Shown here piece by piece: positions 9,431 through 17,493 of a stretch of 64,000 nucleotides of DNA (position 1 is the first letter of the stretch; each line of letters starts with the position of its first letter). A program made the position numbers and the translations under genes. Source of the DNA: Trichococcus paludicola (lineage in GTDB: Bacteria; Bacillota; Bacilli; Lactobacillales; Aerococcaceae). The DNA is taken from the NCBI RefSeq assembly GCF_003052295.1, contig NZ_QBLC01000001.1, positions 496,001 through 560,000 of the forward strand, written 5' to 3'. Below the pieces are notes generated by a model that was given only the letters and a program-made list of their open reading frames with translations, had not been told where the DNA came from and did no database searches.

Positions 9431-10144
9431 ATGCAAAAATATATCATCATTTCCAATGATATTCGGAATAAAATTTTGAAAGGGGAATATGTTGCCAACC
9501 AACAGATGCCTTTTGAAAAAGATTTGTGTGTCCATTATGGTTCCAGCAAAATGACGGTCAAAAAAGCATTGGACATTTTGGTGACGGAAGGTCTGATCAT
9601 AAAAAGAAGAGGCTCCGGTACGTTTGTGAAGGACCTGAACCCGGAAGAAATCGAACGGGTTGCTATGGCGAACCAATTCCGCGGTACAACAGCCCTCTAT
9701 GCCGGGCAAAAAGTCGTCAGCAAAATCCTGAACTTTTCAGTTGTTAAGGTGCCGGAGCATGCTGCCAAAAAACTCAATATTGCCCCCGATAGTTTCGTCT
9801 ACGATATTCATCGTGTCCGCTATGTGGATGATGAACCTTTTGTGATGGAAAAAATGTATATGCCGATCGACCTTATCCCGAACATCAAAGAAAAAAACAT
9901 CAAGGGGTCGATTTACGAGTATATCGAAAAAGATCTTCATCTGAATATTCAAAGTGCCCATCGGACAGTATCGGTCCGCAAAGCCACGGATTTTGAAGCG
10001 GAGGAGCTCGGCTTGGAGAAAGGAGATCCTGTCGCGGTTGCCGAACAGAGGGGCTATCTGGACACCGGCAGTGCTTTCGAGTTTTCCACTTCCATCCATC
10101 GCTATGATAAATTTTCCGTCGAAATCGTTTTGACACGGAATTGA
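9431..10144 (+). CDS. GntR family regulator, HutC type (UTRA domain)
   Basis: Start ATG 9431 is 12 bases after GAGAGGA; the open frame back to 9365 lacks a good start. The 237-residue protein has an N-terminal GntR winged helix (residues about 1-65, ending in RRGSGTFV) and a C-terminal UTRA ligand-binding domain (about 85-230, with YDIHRVRYVDDEPFVME). HutC-type regulators bind palindromic GT-TA-AC operators and are released by sugar ligands. Position at the end of the mannan locus and the shared 23-mers at 752 and 1736 make it the likely local regulator. The upstream region has a related TTATAC sequence near 9342, so autoregulation is possible. Confidence 0.88.
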   Translation: MQKYIIISNDIRNKILKGEYVANQQMPFEKDLCVHYGSSKMTVKKALDILVTEGLIIKRRGSGTFVKDLNPEEIERVAMANQFRGTTALYAGQKVVSKILNFSVVKVPEHAAKKLNIAPDSFVYDIHRVRYVDDEPFVMEKMYMPIDLIPNIKEKNIKGSIYEYIEKDLHLNIQSAHRTVSVRKATDFEAEELGLEKGDPVAVAEQRGYLDTGSAFEFSTSIHRYDKFSVEIVLTRN

Positions 10145-10214
10145 TCGCTTGTCTTGCTGAAGAAATTGGGCACACATTCAGAATAGTATCATCAAGTAAA
10201 CGGAGCGTGTGTGT

Positions 10215-11093
10215 ATGAGTATAGTTGTGTTTGATATCGGCGGTTCCGCCGTGAAATTTGGATTATGGCAAGAGGATGCGTTAAGCGGCAAGGGCTATTT
10301 TGAGACGCCGAAAACATGGAATGAACTGAAAGCCGAGATGAAGTCAGTTTTTGATGGCTATGCGGCTAGTGTTTCGGTTGATGGCGTCGCGATCAGTTCG
10401 CCGGGCGCTGTCGACAGCGGTGCGGGAATCATCGGCGGCATCAGTGCGGTTCAGTACATCCATCATTTTTCAATCAGAACAGAATGGGAAATGTTGTTCG
10501 GCGTTCCCGTTTCTGTGGAAAATGATGCCAACTGCGCAGCCTTGGCCGAAGTGTGGTTGGGTGCTGCACGAGATGTGCAAAATGCGTTGTTCATCGTCAT
10601 TGGATCCGGTATCGGCGGAGCGGTGATCGTGAATCGGCAATTGTTTAAAGGAAAAAATCTCTTCGGCGGCGAGTTCGGCTACATGCTGTTGGATGGGGAG
10701 AATACGCTGAGCAGATTGGGCAGTCCTGTCCAAGTCGCCGAGCGCTATGGAAAGGCGATGGAAATGCCTGATGGAGTGGTCGACGGGAAGTATCTGTTCG
10801 AAAGAGCGGAAGAATGCGAACCGGTGGCTGTAGCGTATGTGGATGGCATGATCGATGCTTTGGCGCGGGGTATTTATAACCTCTCAGTCAGTTTCAATCC
10901 AGATCGGGTCATCATTGGTGGCGGCGTTTCCGTCCGTGAAGACCTAATCGCGCGCATCCGGGAGCGGACAGCCTACCACCTGAAAGCGCATGGCGCGGAA
11001 TCCGTCGATCCGGACATACAAGTCTGCACTTTCCGAAATGACGCGAACCTTATCGGCGCTGTTGCGCACTTTCGGCAGACGGAAGGTTTGTAG
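10215..11093 (+). CDS. ROK family sugar kinase
   Basis: Start ATG 10215 lies nine bases after CGGAG; GTG 10209 is the alternative. The 292-residue protein has the ATP-binding motif DIGGSAVKFG at the N-terminus, the catalytic-base motif ENDANCAALAE near 103 and a second phosphate motif GSGIGGAVI near 130. The usual ROK zinc site is missing: GEFGYM replaces GE-GH and no CxCGxxGC is present. The family phosphorylates glucose, mannose, fructose or N-acetylmannosamine. With a mannan locus it could make mannose-6-phosphate from released mannose. Confidence 0.82.
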   Translation: MSIVVFDIGGSAVKFGLWQEDALSGKGYFETPKTWNELKAEMKSVFDGYAASVSVDGVAISSPGAVDSGAGIIGGISAVQYIHHFSIRTEWEMLFGVPVSVENDANCAALAEVWLGAARDVQNALFIVIGSGIGGAVIVNRQLFKGKNLFGGEFGYMLLDGENTLSRLGSPVQVAERYGKAMEMPDGVVDGKYLFERAEECEPVAVAYVDGMIDALARGIYNLSVSFNPDRVIIGGGVSVREDLIARIRERTAYHLKAHGAESVDPDIQVCTFRNDANLIGAVAHFRQTEGL

Positions 11094-11136
11094 GAGTTGT
11101 AGGATCTGTTACGACTCGGCGGTTCGGTGGCTTGAA

Positions 11137-11163
11137 CTCCGGTGAAGCCGTCGTTCGTCGGAG
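11137..11163. repeat. Single CTCCGG-type palindrome
   Basis: CTCCGG near 11137 and CGGAG near 11163 form an imperfect hairpin with about a 15-base centre. It lies in the convergent gap between the ROK kinase and the Nudix gene and belongs to the same CTCCGG family as the arrays near 24.7, 32.4 and 37.0 kb. Confidence 0.6.
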
Positions 11164-11192
11164 AAGCAGACATAATTTTGAATTTTAAGTGC

Positions 11193-11228
11193 AGAAGGGT
11201 GGCCTCATTTTGAGGCGGCCCTTCTTTA
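11193..11228. terminator. Bidirectional terminator between ROK kinase and Nudix gene
   Basis: GAAGGGTGGCCTCA pairs with TGAGGCGGCCCTTC around a TTT loop and is followed by a T-rich tract. It sits between convergent genes and can serve both. Confidence 0.85.
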
Positions 11229-11234
11229 CTTTTA

Positions 11235-11651
11235 TCAGTTTTTCATGCCTTCGATGAAATCGATGGCGGAGTGCAGGATGCTTTTGTCGTTGTCGTAGGT
11301 GATGGCCTGCAAAGCTTCGTTGAACGGCATCCAGGCGAAATCGGTGACTTCGGCATCCTGTTTTTCAATCGTTTCCGTGTGGGCGAAGGCGATGAAGTAG
11401 ACGACTTCTTTGATTACGCCGGGAGCCGGGGAGTAGCTGACGGATTTCCGGAAGGTGGTGCTTAGATCTGTGCTCAAGCCGGTTTCTTCCTTGATTTCCC
11501 TCAATGCTGTTTCGACTTCCGTTTCGCCTTCCTCAACATGGCCTTTCGGGAATGCCCAATGGCCGCCGTTTTCATGTTTGATCAATAATACTTTTCGGTT
11601 GGTGTTATCTGGGGAGAGCACGATGGCTCCGCATGATTTTTCTGATTTCAT
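11235..11651 (-). CDS. Nudix hydrolase, diadenosine-tetraphosphatase type
   Basis: A 138-residue protein with a complete Nudix box starting at the glycine of GHVEEGETE and ending REIKEETGL (about residues 37-59), the Mg2+-binding and catalytic helix. The lead-in HWAFPKGHVEEGE is typical of asymmetric Ap4A hydrolases. Residues 1-30 are mirrored in a broken copy at 12598-12744. It is co-oriented with and downstream of the degV gene, with about 28 bases between them. Confidence 0.88.
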   Translation of the reverse strand: MKSEKSCGAIVLSPDNTNRKVLLIKHENGGHWAFPKGHVEEGETEVETALREIKEETGLSTDLSTTFRKSVSYSPAPGVIKEVVYFIAFAHTETIEKQDAEVTDFAWMPFNEALQAITYDNDKSILHSAIDFIEGMKN

Positions 11652-11679
11652 AGTTTATGCTCCATTCATTTGTTTCATT

Positions 11680-12570
11680 TTACTTTTTCAAAAACGCAGG
11701 GCGTCTATCATATCTTTCCGGCAATTGAGATAAGGCGAAGACACCGACACCACCGATACCGAGATGAACGCCCAGAACCGCGCTTACCCTTAATAAGACA
11801 AAGGAAGCATCCGGCAAGACCTCGCTCAGCATTGCTTTGAGTGTTTGTGCGATTTCTGGATCGCCCACATGGCTGATGGCAACGAGTTGATCTTGATAGG
11901 GACCGATATGGTCGACCGTTTTTTTGATGATACGTTTGTAGACACGGTTATGTCCGCGCAGTAGTTGGTCCATCACGATTTTGCCGGCCTTAACGGTCAA
12001 CAAAGGCTTGATGTTCAGATTGTCACCGATGACGCTTGTTACTTTATTGATGCGGCCACCTTTCTGGAGCCAGTCCAGATTGGCGATTGTGAAGGAATAG
12101 GAAGTATACGCAACGATTTCTTGGATGGTTTGTGCAACTTCATCATGGGGATAGCCATTATCCAACAAGCTCAGGGCTTGGATGGCAGCCAAGCTAGCAC
12201 CGCCGCAACCGCCTTGCGAGTCAATCAAGGTTAGCTTCATCTCCGGGAATTCTTCCCGGTACATCTCAAATACTTGGTGGGCTACTGCATGTGTTCCAGA
12301 CATTGCGCTTGAGAAAGACAAATAAATCAGATCTTCGTTGGCTTTGCGATTGCGGTCCAATATTTCCAACAGGCTGGCGATGTCAATCTGTGAAGTCTGT
12401 GGCATCTCTCCTTTGCGCATCACTTCGTAGACGCGTTCCAAATCGATTTCGATGCCGTCCTTGTAGCTTTCGCCATCGATGATGATGTTTAACGGCAGGT
12501 ACTCCAGTTTGGGATGCTTGCGCATCGCTTCGTTTAGGTCACATGTTGAATCTATTATTAATTTCGTCAA
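11680..12570 (-). CDS. DegV family fatty-acid-binding protein
   Basis: The probable start is TTG at 12570, seven bases after AAGGAGTGAG; the open frame extends to 12594 but those codons carry the RBS. The 296-residue protein has the DegV pattern: IIDSTCDL at the N-terminus, the TSQ segment (MPQTSQIDI) near 84, FSSAMSGTH near 115 and GGCGGASL near 155. DegV/FakB proteins bind a fatty acid and present it to the FakA kinase for phospholipid synthesis. The fakA partner is not in the window. The gene is flanked by two copies of the Nudix gene 5' end. Confidence 0.9.
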   Translation of the reverse strand: MTKLIIDSTCDLNEAMRKHPKLEYLPLNIIIDGESYKDGIEIDLERVYEVMRKGEMPQTSQIDIASLLEILDRNRKANEDLIYLSFSSAMSGTHAVAHQVFEMYREEFPEMKLTLIDSQGGCGGASLAAIQALSLLDNGYPHDEVAQTIQEIVAYTSYSFTIANLDWLQKGGRINKVTSVIGDNLNIKPLLTVKAGKIVMDQLLRGHNRVYKRIIKKTVDHIGPYQDQLVAISHVGDPEIAQTLKAMLSEVLPDASFVLLRVSAVLGVHLGIGGVGVFALSQLPERYDRRPAFLKK

Positions 12571-12597
12571 AATCTCACTCCTTATTTTCAGCAATAA

Positions 12598-12744
12598 CTA
12601 CCTGATCTGATTTGAGGCCCAACCGCTATGCGTTACGCTTAGATGAACAGCGGGGCCGCCGGTTTCATGCTTGATCAGGAGAACGTTTCGGTTGCCGTTA
12701 TCGCTGGAAAGAACAATAGCTCCGCATGATTTTTCTGTTTTCAT
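12598..12744 (-). pseudogene. Truncated duplicate of the Nudix hydrolase gene
   Basis: From ATG 12744 the frame encodes 48 residues. The first 30 match the N-terminus of the intact Nudix protein at 11235-11651 (for example EKSCGAIVLS and VLLIKHE), with roughly 80% nucleotide identity. After the GG of residue 30 the similarity stops, the frame runs into unrelated sequence and ends at TAG 12600-12598. The duplicated segment also includes the upstream RBS region (GGAGCATAA). The Nudix box is absent, so it cannot be active. Confidence 0.8.
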
Positions 12745-12956
12745 TGCTTATGCTCCATTCATCTGTTTCGTTTAAATATAGTATAACAAAAAATCGGACT
12801 ACATCGCACCCGTATCTGACAATAATCTATAAGCCATAATTCGTTATTTCAATACAAATACCCGGAAAATATCCAAAACGTTCGTCTTTAACCCTGATAA
12901 ATCCCTGAAATGTGAATTTTCTCATAATGAAAGCCCTTGTAATTCGGTATTTACAC

Positions 12957-12985
12957 TTTACAATTGTATGTGATATCGATATAAT
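12957..12985 (+). promoter_or_regulatory. SigmaA-type promoter of the nucleobase permease gene
   Basis: TTTACA at 12957-12962 and TATAAT at 12980-12985 are 17 bases apart. Transcription would start near 12992 and give a leader of about 65 nt. Confidence 0.75.
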
Positions 12986-13000
12986 TTTATTTGTCGTTAA

Positions 13001-13043
13001 TAAACGAATTATATTTTGTTTTGCAATCATTAATGTTCGTTAT
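13001..13043 (+). promoter_or_regulatory. Possible PurR boxes in the permease leader
   Basis: ATAAACGAATTAT near 13000 and, on the other strand, GATAACGAACATT near 13043 each match 11 of 13 positions of the PurBox consensus AWWWCCGAACWWT. They face each other with 27 bases between CGAA and TTCG, close to but not equal to the 24 of Bacillus. Both lie downstream of the predicted start of transcription, so the match is tentative. Confidence 0.35.
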
Positions 13044-13056
13044 CAGGAGGAGAAGC

Positions 13057-14370
13057 ATGGAAGAGAAAGTACATACAGGCCTGACTTACGGTGTGGAAGA
13101 CAAACCGGATTTAGGCACGACAATCGTTTTAGGGTTTCAGAACGTCATCACCGCTTTCGGTGGTTTAGTGGCAGTACCGCTTATCATTGCCGGAATCGCA
13201 GGTTTCGGGGTTGAGGATACTGCTTATATGGTCAGCGCGGCGCTTTTAGCTTCGGGCATCGTTTCAATTATTCAATCAAAAGGTTTCGGTCCGAAATGGT
13301 TCCGCGTCGGAGCAGGTTTGCCAACTATCATGGGAACTGACTTTGCTTTTGTGGCGCCAGCTGCTGCTGTCATCGGAGCGGGCGGCATCACTGCCTATCT
13401 TGGCGGAACGATGCTAGGTGCTTTATTGGAAATTATTTTAAGTTATTTCGTAAAACCGTTATTAAAATTTTTCCCCCCAGTCGTTACCGGATCAGTTATC
13501 TCCTTGATGGGGATGACGCTGATGTCCGTTGCGATGGGCTGGGCAGGTGGCGGTTTTGGATCTGAAGATTTCGGTAATCCTAGGAATATCGGTATCGCAG
13601 TGCTTGTGTTCCTGATTATCGCTTTGATCAACCATTACGGACCAAGTAAAATCGCGCCAGCTGCTGTATTGATCGGTGCCGCAATCGGCTATGTCGTCTG
13701 CATTCCGTTGGGGATGGTCGACTTCGGCCAAGTCGTTGCCGCTGAATGGTTCGCCTTACCACAATTCTTCAAATTCGGAGTTCCAGATTTCAAGCTTGAA
13801 TACGCGATTCCTTTCGTATCCGGCTATCTGGTAACGGTCATTGAAACAGTCGGCGTTATGCAGACGTTGGGTGCCGTTACGGAAACAAAACTTACTGATG
13901 AAAGAATCGCTGCCGGCGTCCGTGCGGATGGTTTCGGATCGTTCATCGCGCCTTTCATCGGGTCCGGTCCAGCCGCTACATTCAGCCAAAATGCTGGATT
14001 GATTCCGTTGACCCGCAATGCTTCACGTAAAGTAGCCATCATGGGCGGTATCATCATGATCGTGATGAGTCTTTTCCCTAAATTTGCTACGCTGATTTCA
14101 ATCATGCCGCAACCTGTATTGGGTGGTGCCGGCATCTTGATGTTCGGTACGGTTGCTGCTGCCGGTGTGCAATCACTGTCACGCGTTGAATTCAACAACC
14201 GCAACATGATCATCGTCGCTTCTGCATTGGGTGTCGGTCTGGGTGTTTCCTTTGTTCCGGATACTGTGGCGCAATTGCCGGGCATCTTGAGCGGCTTGTT
14301 CTCTTCCGGTATTTCTGCAGGTACAATCGTTGCGTTGGTGTTGAACATCATTTTGAAAGAAAAAGTCTAA
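13057..14370 (+). CDS. NCS2 family nucleobase:cation symporter (xanthine/uracil permease family)
   Basis: Start ATG 13057 follows AGGAGGAGAAGC. The 437-residue protein has about 12-14 membrane segments and NCS2 signatures: FGGLVAVPLIIAG near 35, ETVGVMQTLGAVT near 265 and SQNAGLIPLTRNASR near 310, where QNAG and the following TR are substrate-site residues. The family imports xanthine, guanine, uracil or related bases with a cation. A guanine deaminase lies 1 kb downstream on the other strand, which favours a purine substrate. Confidence 0.88.
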   Translation: MEEKVHTGLTYGVEDKPDLGTTIVLGFQNVITAFGGLVAVPLIIAGIAGFGVEDTAYMVSAALLASGIVSIIQSKGFGPKWFRVGAGLPTIMGTDFAFVAPAAAVIGAGGITAYLGGTMLGALLEIILSYFVKPLLKFFPPVVTGSVISLMGMTLMSVAMGWAGGGFGSEDFGNPRNIGIAVLVFLIIALINHYGPSKIAPAAVLIGAAIGYVVCIPLGMVDFGQVVAAEWFALPQFFKFGVPDFKLEYAIPFVSGYLVTVIETVGVMQTLGAVTETKLTDERIAAGVRADGFGSFIAPFIGSGPAATFSQNAGLIPLTRNASRKVAIMGGIIMIVMSLFPKFATLISIMPQPVLGGAGILMFGTVAAAGVQSLSRVEFNNRNMIIVASALGVGLGVSFVPDTVAQLPGILSGLFSSGISAGTIVALVLNIILKEKV

Positions 14371-14397
14371 ACCTACGCTGCTTGAGCAGCTTGAATG

Positions 14398-14444
14398 AAA
14401 AGAAACACGTAAGCATCCGCTTGGCTGCTTGCGTGTTTCTTTTT
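14398..14444 (+). terminator. Rho-independent terminator of the nucleobase permease
   Basis: A 17-bp stem with one mismatch (arms 14398-14414 and 14426-14442; core AAACACG with CGTGTTT) is followed by TTTT. Confidence 0.93.
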
Positions 14445-14501
14445 GGATAAATGAAAGCATATTGAAAAGACGATATGCTTTTATTTAAAATATTCGAAAA
14501 A

Positions 14502-14897
14502 TTATTTTGCGCGCTTTACTTCAATTCGATAGCCATCAGGGTCCGTCACAAAGAAATAGGTGGGTGTGCCGCCTGAAAGTCCTTTTAACTCACCTGTTTC
14601 GTAAGCAGAAGCTTTACAAACTTCATGCATTTTTTCTAAGTCACTGACAGTCACACCTAAATGACTGAAGCCATTTCCTACATTATATGGCTCGGCATCG
14701 TAATTGTAAGTGAGTTCAATTTGTACAGAAGAACCGGGAGAATTCAGATAAACTAAATCAAACTTATCTTCAGGGAATTTTCTGTGGCTGGCAACTTCAA
14801 AATCAAATAGATCAGTATAGAAGTTTAAAGTAGCATCAATATCTCTGACACGCAGGCAAATTTCAACGAGTTTTTGGTTCACAATAACATCCTCCAA
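14502..14897 (-). CDS. VOC superfamily (glyoxalase-like) protein
   Basis: A 131-residue single-domain protein with the two beta-alpha-beta-beta-beta halves of the vicinal oxygen chelate fold. EICLRVRDIDATLNFYTDLF at the N-terminus and GFSHLGVTVSDLEKM near 75 open the two halves, and DPDGYRIEVKR near the C-terminus is typical. Putative metal ligands include the His of GFSHLG and the C-terminal Glu. The family covers lactoylglutathione lyases, dioxygenases and resistance proteins, so the substrate is unknown. It is transcribed alone; the hairpin array starting at 15040 lies upstream. Confidence 0.8.
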   Translation of the reverse strand: MEDVIVNQKLVEICLRVRDIDATLNFYTDLFDFEVASHRKFPEDKFDLVYLNSPGSSVQIELTYNYDAEPYNVGNGFSHLGVTVSDLEKMHEVCKASAYETGELKGLSGGTPTYFFVTDPDGYRIEVKRAK

Positions 14898-15039
14898 TAG
14901 TTTCTTATTTTCATTCTAACATGAATAGATCATATAGGCATTTTATTCGCCCCATGTTATCTTCTATATTGCTTTCTAATATATCGTTAGGAAAAAAGCA
15001 CAGAGTTTAATCTGTTAATACGAGCATTCATGGACAAAA

Positions 15040-15278
15040 TTGTCCGATAACCCGGAAGAATCGGACAACCAATCCGTAAATTGATAGGAGGTTGTCCGAT
15101 AACCGGAAAGAATCGGACAACCAGAGCCCAGCTTACGATGCGGTTGTCCGATAATCCGAAAGAATCGGACAACCAGGCCCTGGACGATGATGCGGTTGTC
15201 CGATAACCCGAAGGAATCGGACACTCCGCCCGTAATTTGATAGGAGGCTGTCCGATAACCCGGAAGAATCGGACAACC
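15040..15278. repeat. Tandem hairpin array A: five palindromes at exact 52-bp spacing
   Basis: Five copies of a palindrome with arms TTGTCCGAT and ATCGGACAA around an 11-base centre. Arm centres fall at about 15054, 15106, 15158, 15210 and 15262, i.e. every 52 bp. The segments between palindromes are about 21 bp and fall into two related types (one with TTGATAGGAGG, one with GATGCGG). It occupies the gap downstream of the guanine deaminase gene. There is no T-run, no cas gene and the spacers are not unique, so it is neither a terminator nor CRISPR. Confidence 0.92.
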
Positions 15279-15309
15279 AACGTCCATGACCAAGATATCG
15301 AATGCACGG

Positions 15310-16680
15310 TTATGTCCGTTTGTGGACGCATTCGCCCTGGACCCACACCTCGCGGATGTTTTCCGGACGGCTCAAGAAGAGGATTTTGTGCAACAGATTT
15401 TCCATGGAAATCCCTTCATCGAACAAAGGCAATTTGGCGTTCGGCGCGTTGACGTCGATCACTTGGACATCCCAGATGTAGTTTTCTTCCAAGCGCCCGA
15501 TCGGCAGGCTCAAACTCTGCCCTCCGCCGGCAGTCGCATAGTAGAACGCTTCGTTGGCGGAAATGCGCGATTGTGGCAGGCCGCGTTCCGGAGCCACTAG
15601 CGACGGATCTACGCCTTCCTCCAGCATTCTCGAGGAGATGACTGCCTGGCGGATGTTGTCGAAAAGACTAGGGGAGAAGCCGCCGGAGACGTCCGTGCCC
15701 AAACCGATGTCTATCTCTTTCCGAGTGAAACGGGCCGCGGGAAGGACACCATTTGAGAAGCAGACATTCGAAATCGGACAATGCGCAATCGCGGTGCCGG
15801 TTTCGGCAAACAAATCGGCATCCTCATCCGAAAGGAAGACGGCGTGTGCCATGACCGCTTTATCCTGAAGAAGGCCCATCTCATGGAGCGCAAACGTGTC
15901 GCTCTTGTGCATCCGTTCGTGGACATAATTGTGCTCCCAATCGCTTTCGCTGCAATGCGATTGGATGTGCGTGCCATATTTTTTCGCCAACTCGCCGAGA
16001 CCCGCCAATGCTTCGTCCGTGCAGCTCGGGATAAAGCGGGGAGTCACGACCGGGTAGACGCCTTGTTTGGTCGTCTTGTTCAATTCCTGGACTAGCTGGA
16101 TGAAACTTTCCGTGTCCGCCAAAGCGGCTTCCGTGCTTTCATCCCGGTAATACGCTGGATTCTCTTCCTTATCGTCCATGACCACTTTCCCGACCAACCC
16201 GCGTTGACCCTTGTCGGCGCAAATCTGGGCCAACAGATAACTGGATTCTTTGTGGACGGTCGCAAAATAGAGTGCAGTCGTCGTTCCATTCGCCAACAAT
16301 GTAGCGACAAGATCTTGGTAGACTTTGCGGGCGAAATCCAGATCGGAGAATTTCGATTCCAGCGGGAAGGTATAGGTGTCCAGCCAATCATGCAAAGGGA
16401 TATCCATGGCTGTCCCGGCCTGCGCCCATTGCGGAGCATGGATGTGCAGATCGATGAACCCCGGCAGAAAATATTTCCCCTCAGCAAGCTCGTGGAATTT
16501 TTCTGTTCCGCTGTAGGCAGCCATGACCGTTCCGTAATCAGGTTCTTGCGGCTTCAGGATGCGCCGGATCACGCCTTCCTCATCCAGACAAAACAAACAA
16601 TCATCCAATGCGCTCACTTCCTGGGGCGACCTGCTCGTGAAAGCCGCCCCCCGAAACACTTTAGCATATGCGTAATCCAT
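15310..16680 (-). CDS. guaD: Guanine deaminase
   Basis: A 456-residue amidohydrolase that converts guanine to xanthine and ammonia in purine salvage or catabolism. Visible signatures are the metal site PGFIDLHIHAPQ (about 73-84), HCSES near 240, the metal His in MAHAVFLSDED near 277, CPISNVCFSNG near 299 and the catalytic Asp in LGTDVSGG near 328. The length and the APQ after the HxH pair fit GuaD of the amidohydrolase type. It is divergent from the pentapeptide-repeat gene and lies near the NCS2 nucleobase permease. Array A follows its stop codon. Confidence 0.92.
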   Translation of the reverse strand: MDYAYAKVFRGAAFTSRSPQEVSALDDCLFCLDEEGVIRRILKPQEPDYGTVMAAYSGTEKFHELAEGKYFLPGFIDLHIHAPQWAQAGTAMDIPLHDWLDTYTFPLESKFSDLDFARKVYQDLVATLLANGTTTALYFATVHKESSYLLAQICADKGQRGLVGKVVMDDKEENPAYYRDESTEAALADTESFIQLVQELNKTTKQGVYPVVTPRFIPSCTDEALAGLGELAKKYGTHIQSHCSESDWEHNYVHERMHKSDTFALHEMGLLQDKAVMAHAVFLSDEDADLFAETGTAIAHCPISNVCFSNGVLPAARFTRKEIDIGLGTDVSGGFSPSLFDNIRQAVISSRMLEEGVDPSLVAPERGLPQSRISANEAFYYATAGGGQSLSLPIGRLEENYIWDVQVIDVNAPNAKLPLFDEGISMENLLHKILFLSRPENIREVWVQGECVHKRT

Positions 16681-16811
16681 CCTGATTCCCCCTAATCCTG
16701 TTTCCTTTCCTCCATTATATCACTCAAGACGAAAGAGCAGATCACGAAAGCAATCATATCTAAGCGCCGATTATTCAGGTATACTAAAAGAAAGAGAGTC
16801 ATCAGGAAGGA

Positions 16812-17462
16812 ATGAAGCAAGTGCCCGCCAAGATCATGGAACCCATTCTGCCAAAAGATTTACTTGAAGTAAATTTCGCCGACTGTTTCGATCCGGATGA
16901 ACCATACATAGAGCATGCCCTTTTCAAAGATACTGCCATCGACCTTGGCGACAGACGAGGAGTGGAGTTCACCGAAGTCAGATTTCAGAACGTGACTTTC
17001 AGCGAAGCGACAGTGCCGCAATTGTACTTGCGGGATGTCGTCTTCGAAAGCTGCGATTTCGCCAATGTGCAGCTGGATGAGGTGACGATGAAACGGGTCC
17101 GCTTCGTGAATTGCCGCCTTATCGGCACCTCGATGACCGAAGGAGTCTTCGAGGATGTGCTTTTCCGCGAATGTAACCTGCAGATGGCGGCTTTGGGATT
17201 CAGCAAGCAGAAGAATGTCCGTTACGAAAACTGCCGTCTGAATGAAGCCGATTTTTATACCTGCAAACTGAAGAAAGTCGATTTTTCGGAGTGCGAGCTG
17301 TCCGGAATCAATTTCACGGGAACGCCTTTGAAGGCCATTGACATCAGCAGCTGCCGCTTCGAGCGCATCAGCGTTACACTTGAGGACCTCAAAGGCGCAA
17401 TCGTCAATGAGGAACAGGCGTTGGACTTTGTCGTGATGCTCGGGCTAGTCATCAAAAAATAA
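16812..17462 (+). CDS. Pentapeptide-repeat protein
   Basis: A 216-residue protein built of about 25 A(D/N)LxX-like units: for example VVFESCDFANVQL, VRFVNCRLIGTSM and VDFSECELSGINF. Such repeats fold as a right-handed quadrilateral beta-helix. Some relatives (Qnr, MfpA) mimic DNA and protect gyrase, but most have no known role and no specific Qnr-like feature is recognised here. AGGAAGG directly abuts ATG 16812, so GTG 16821, ten bases after it, may be the true start. The YczE-like gene follows after 31 bases. Confidence 0.85.
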   Translation: MKQVPAKIMEPILPKDLLEVNFADCFDPDEPYIEHALFKDTAIDLGDRRGVEFTEVRFQNVTFSEATVPQLYLRDVVFESCDFANVQLDEVTMKRVRFVNCRLIGTSMTEGVFEDVLFRECNLQMAALGFSKQKNVRYENCRLNEADFYTCKLKKVDFSECELSGINFTGTPLKAIDISSCRFERISVTLEDLKGAIVNEEQALDFVVMLGLVIKK

Positions 17463-17493
17463 AAAATGTGAAGGATAGAATAAGGAGGACGAT

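Noticed and set aside
12957..13056. Purine riboswitch upstream of the nucleobase permease
   Set aside because: The leader is only about 65 nt and lacks the conserved three-way junction sequences; PurBox-like dyads are a better, though weak, match.
15040..15278. CRISPR array
   Set aside because: Repeats are palindromes at 52-bp steps, linkers are short and similar to each other, and no cas genes are present.
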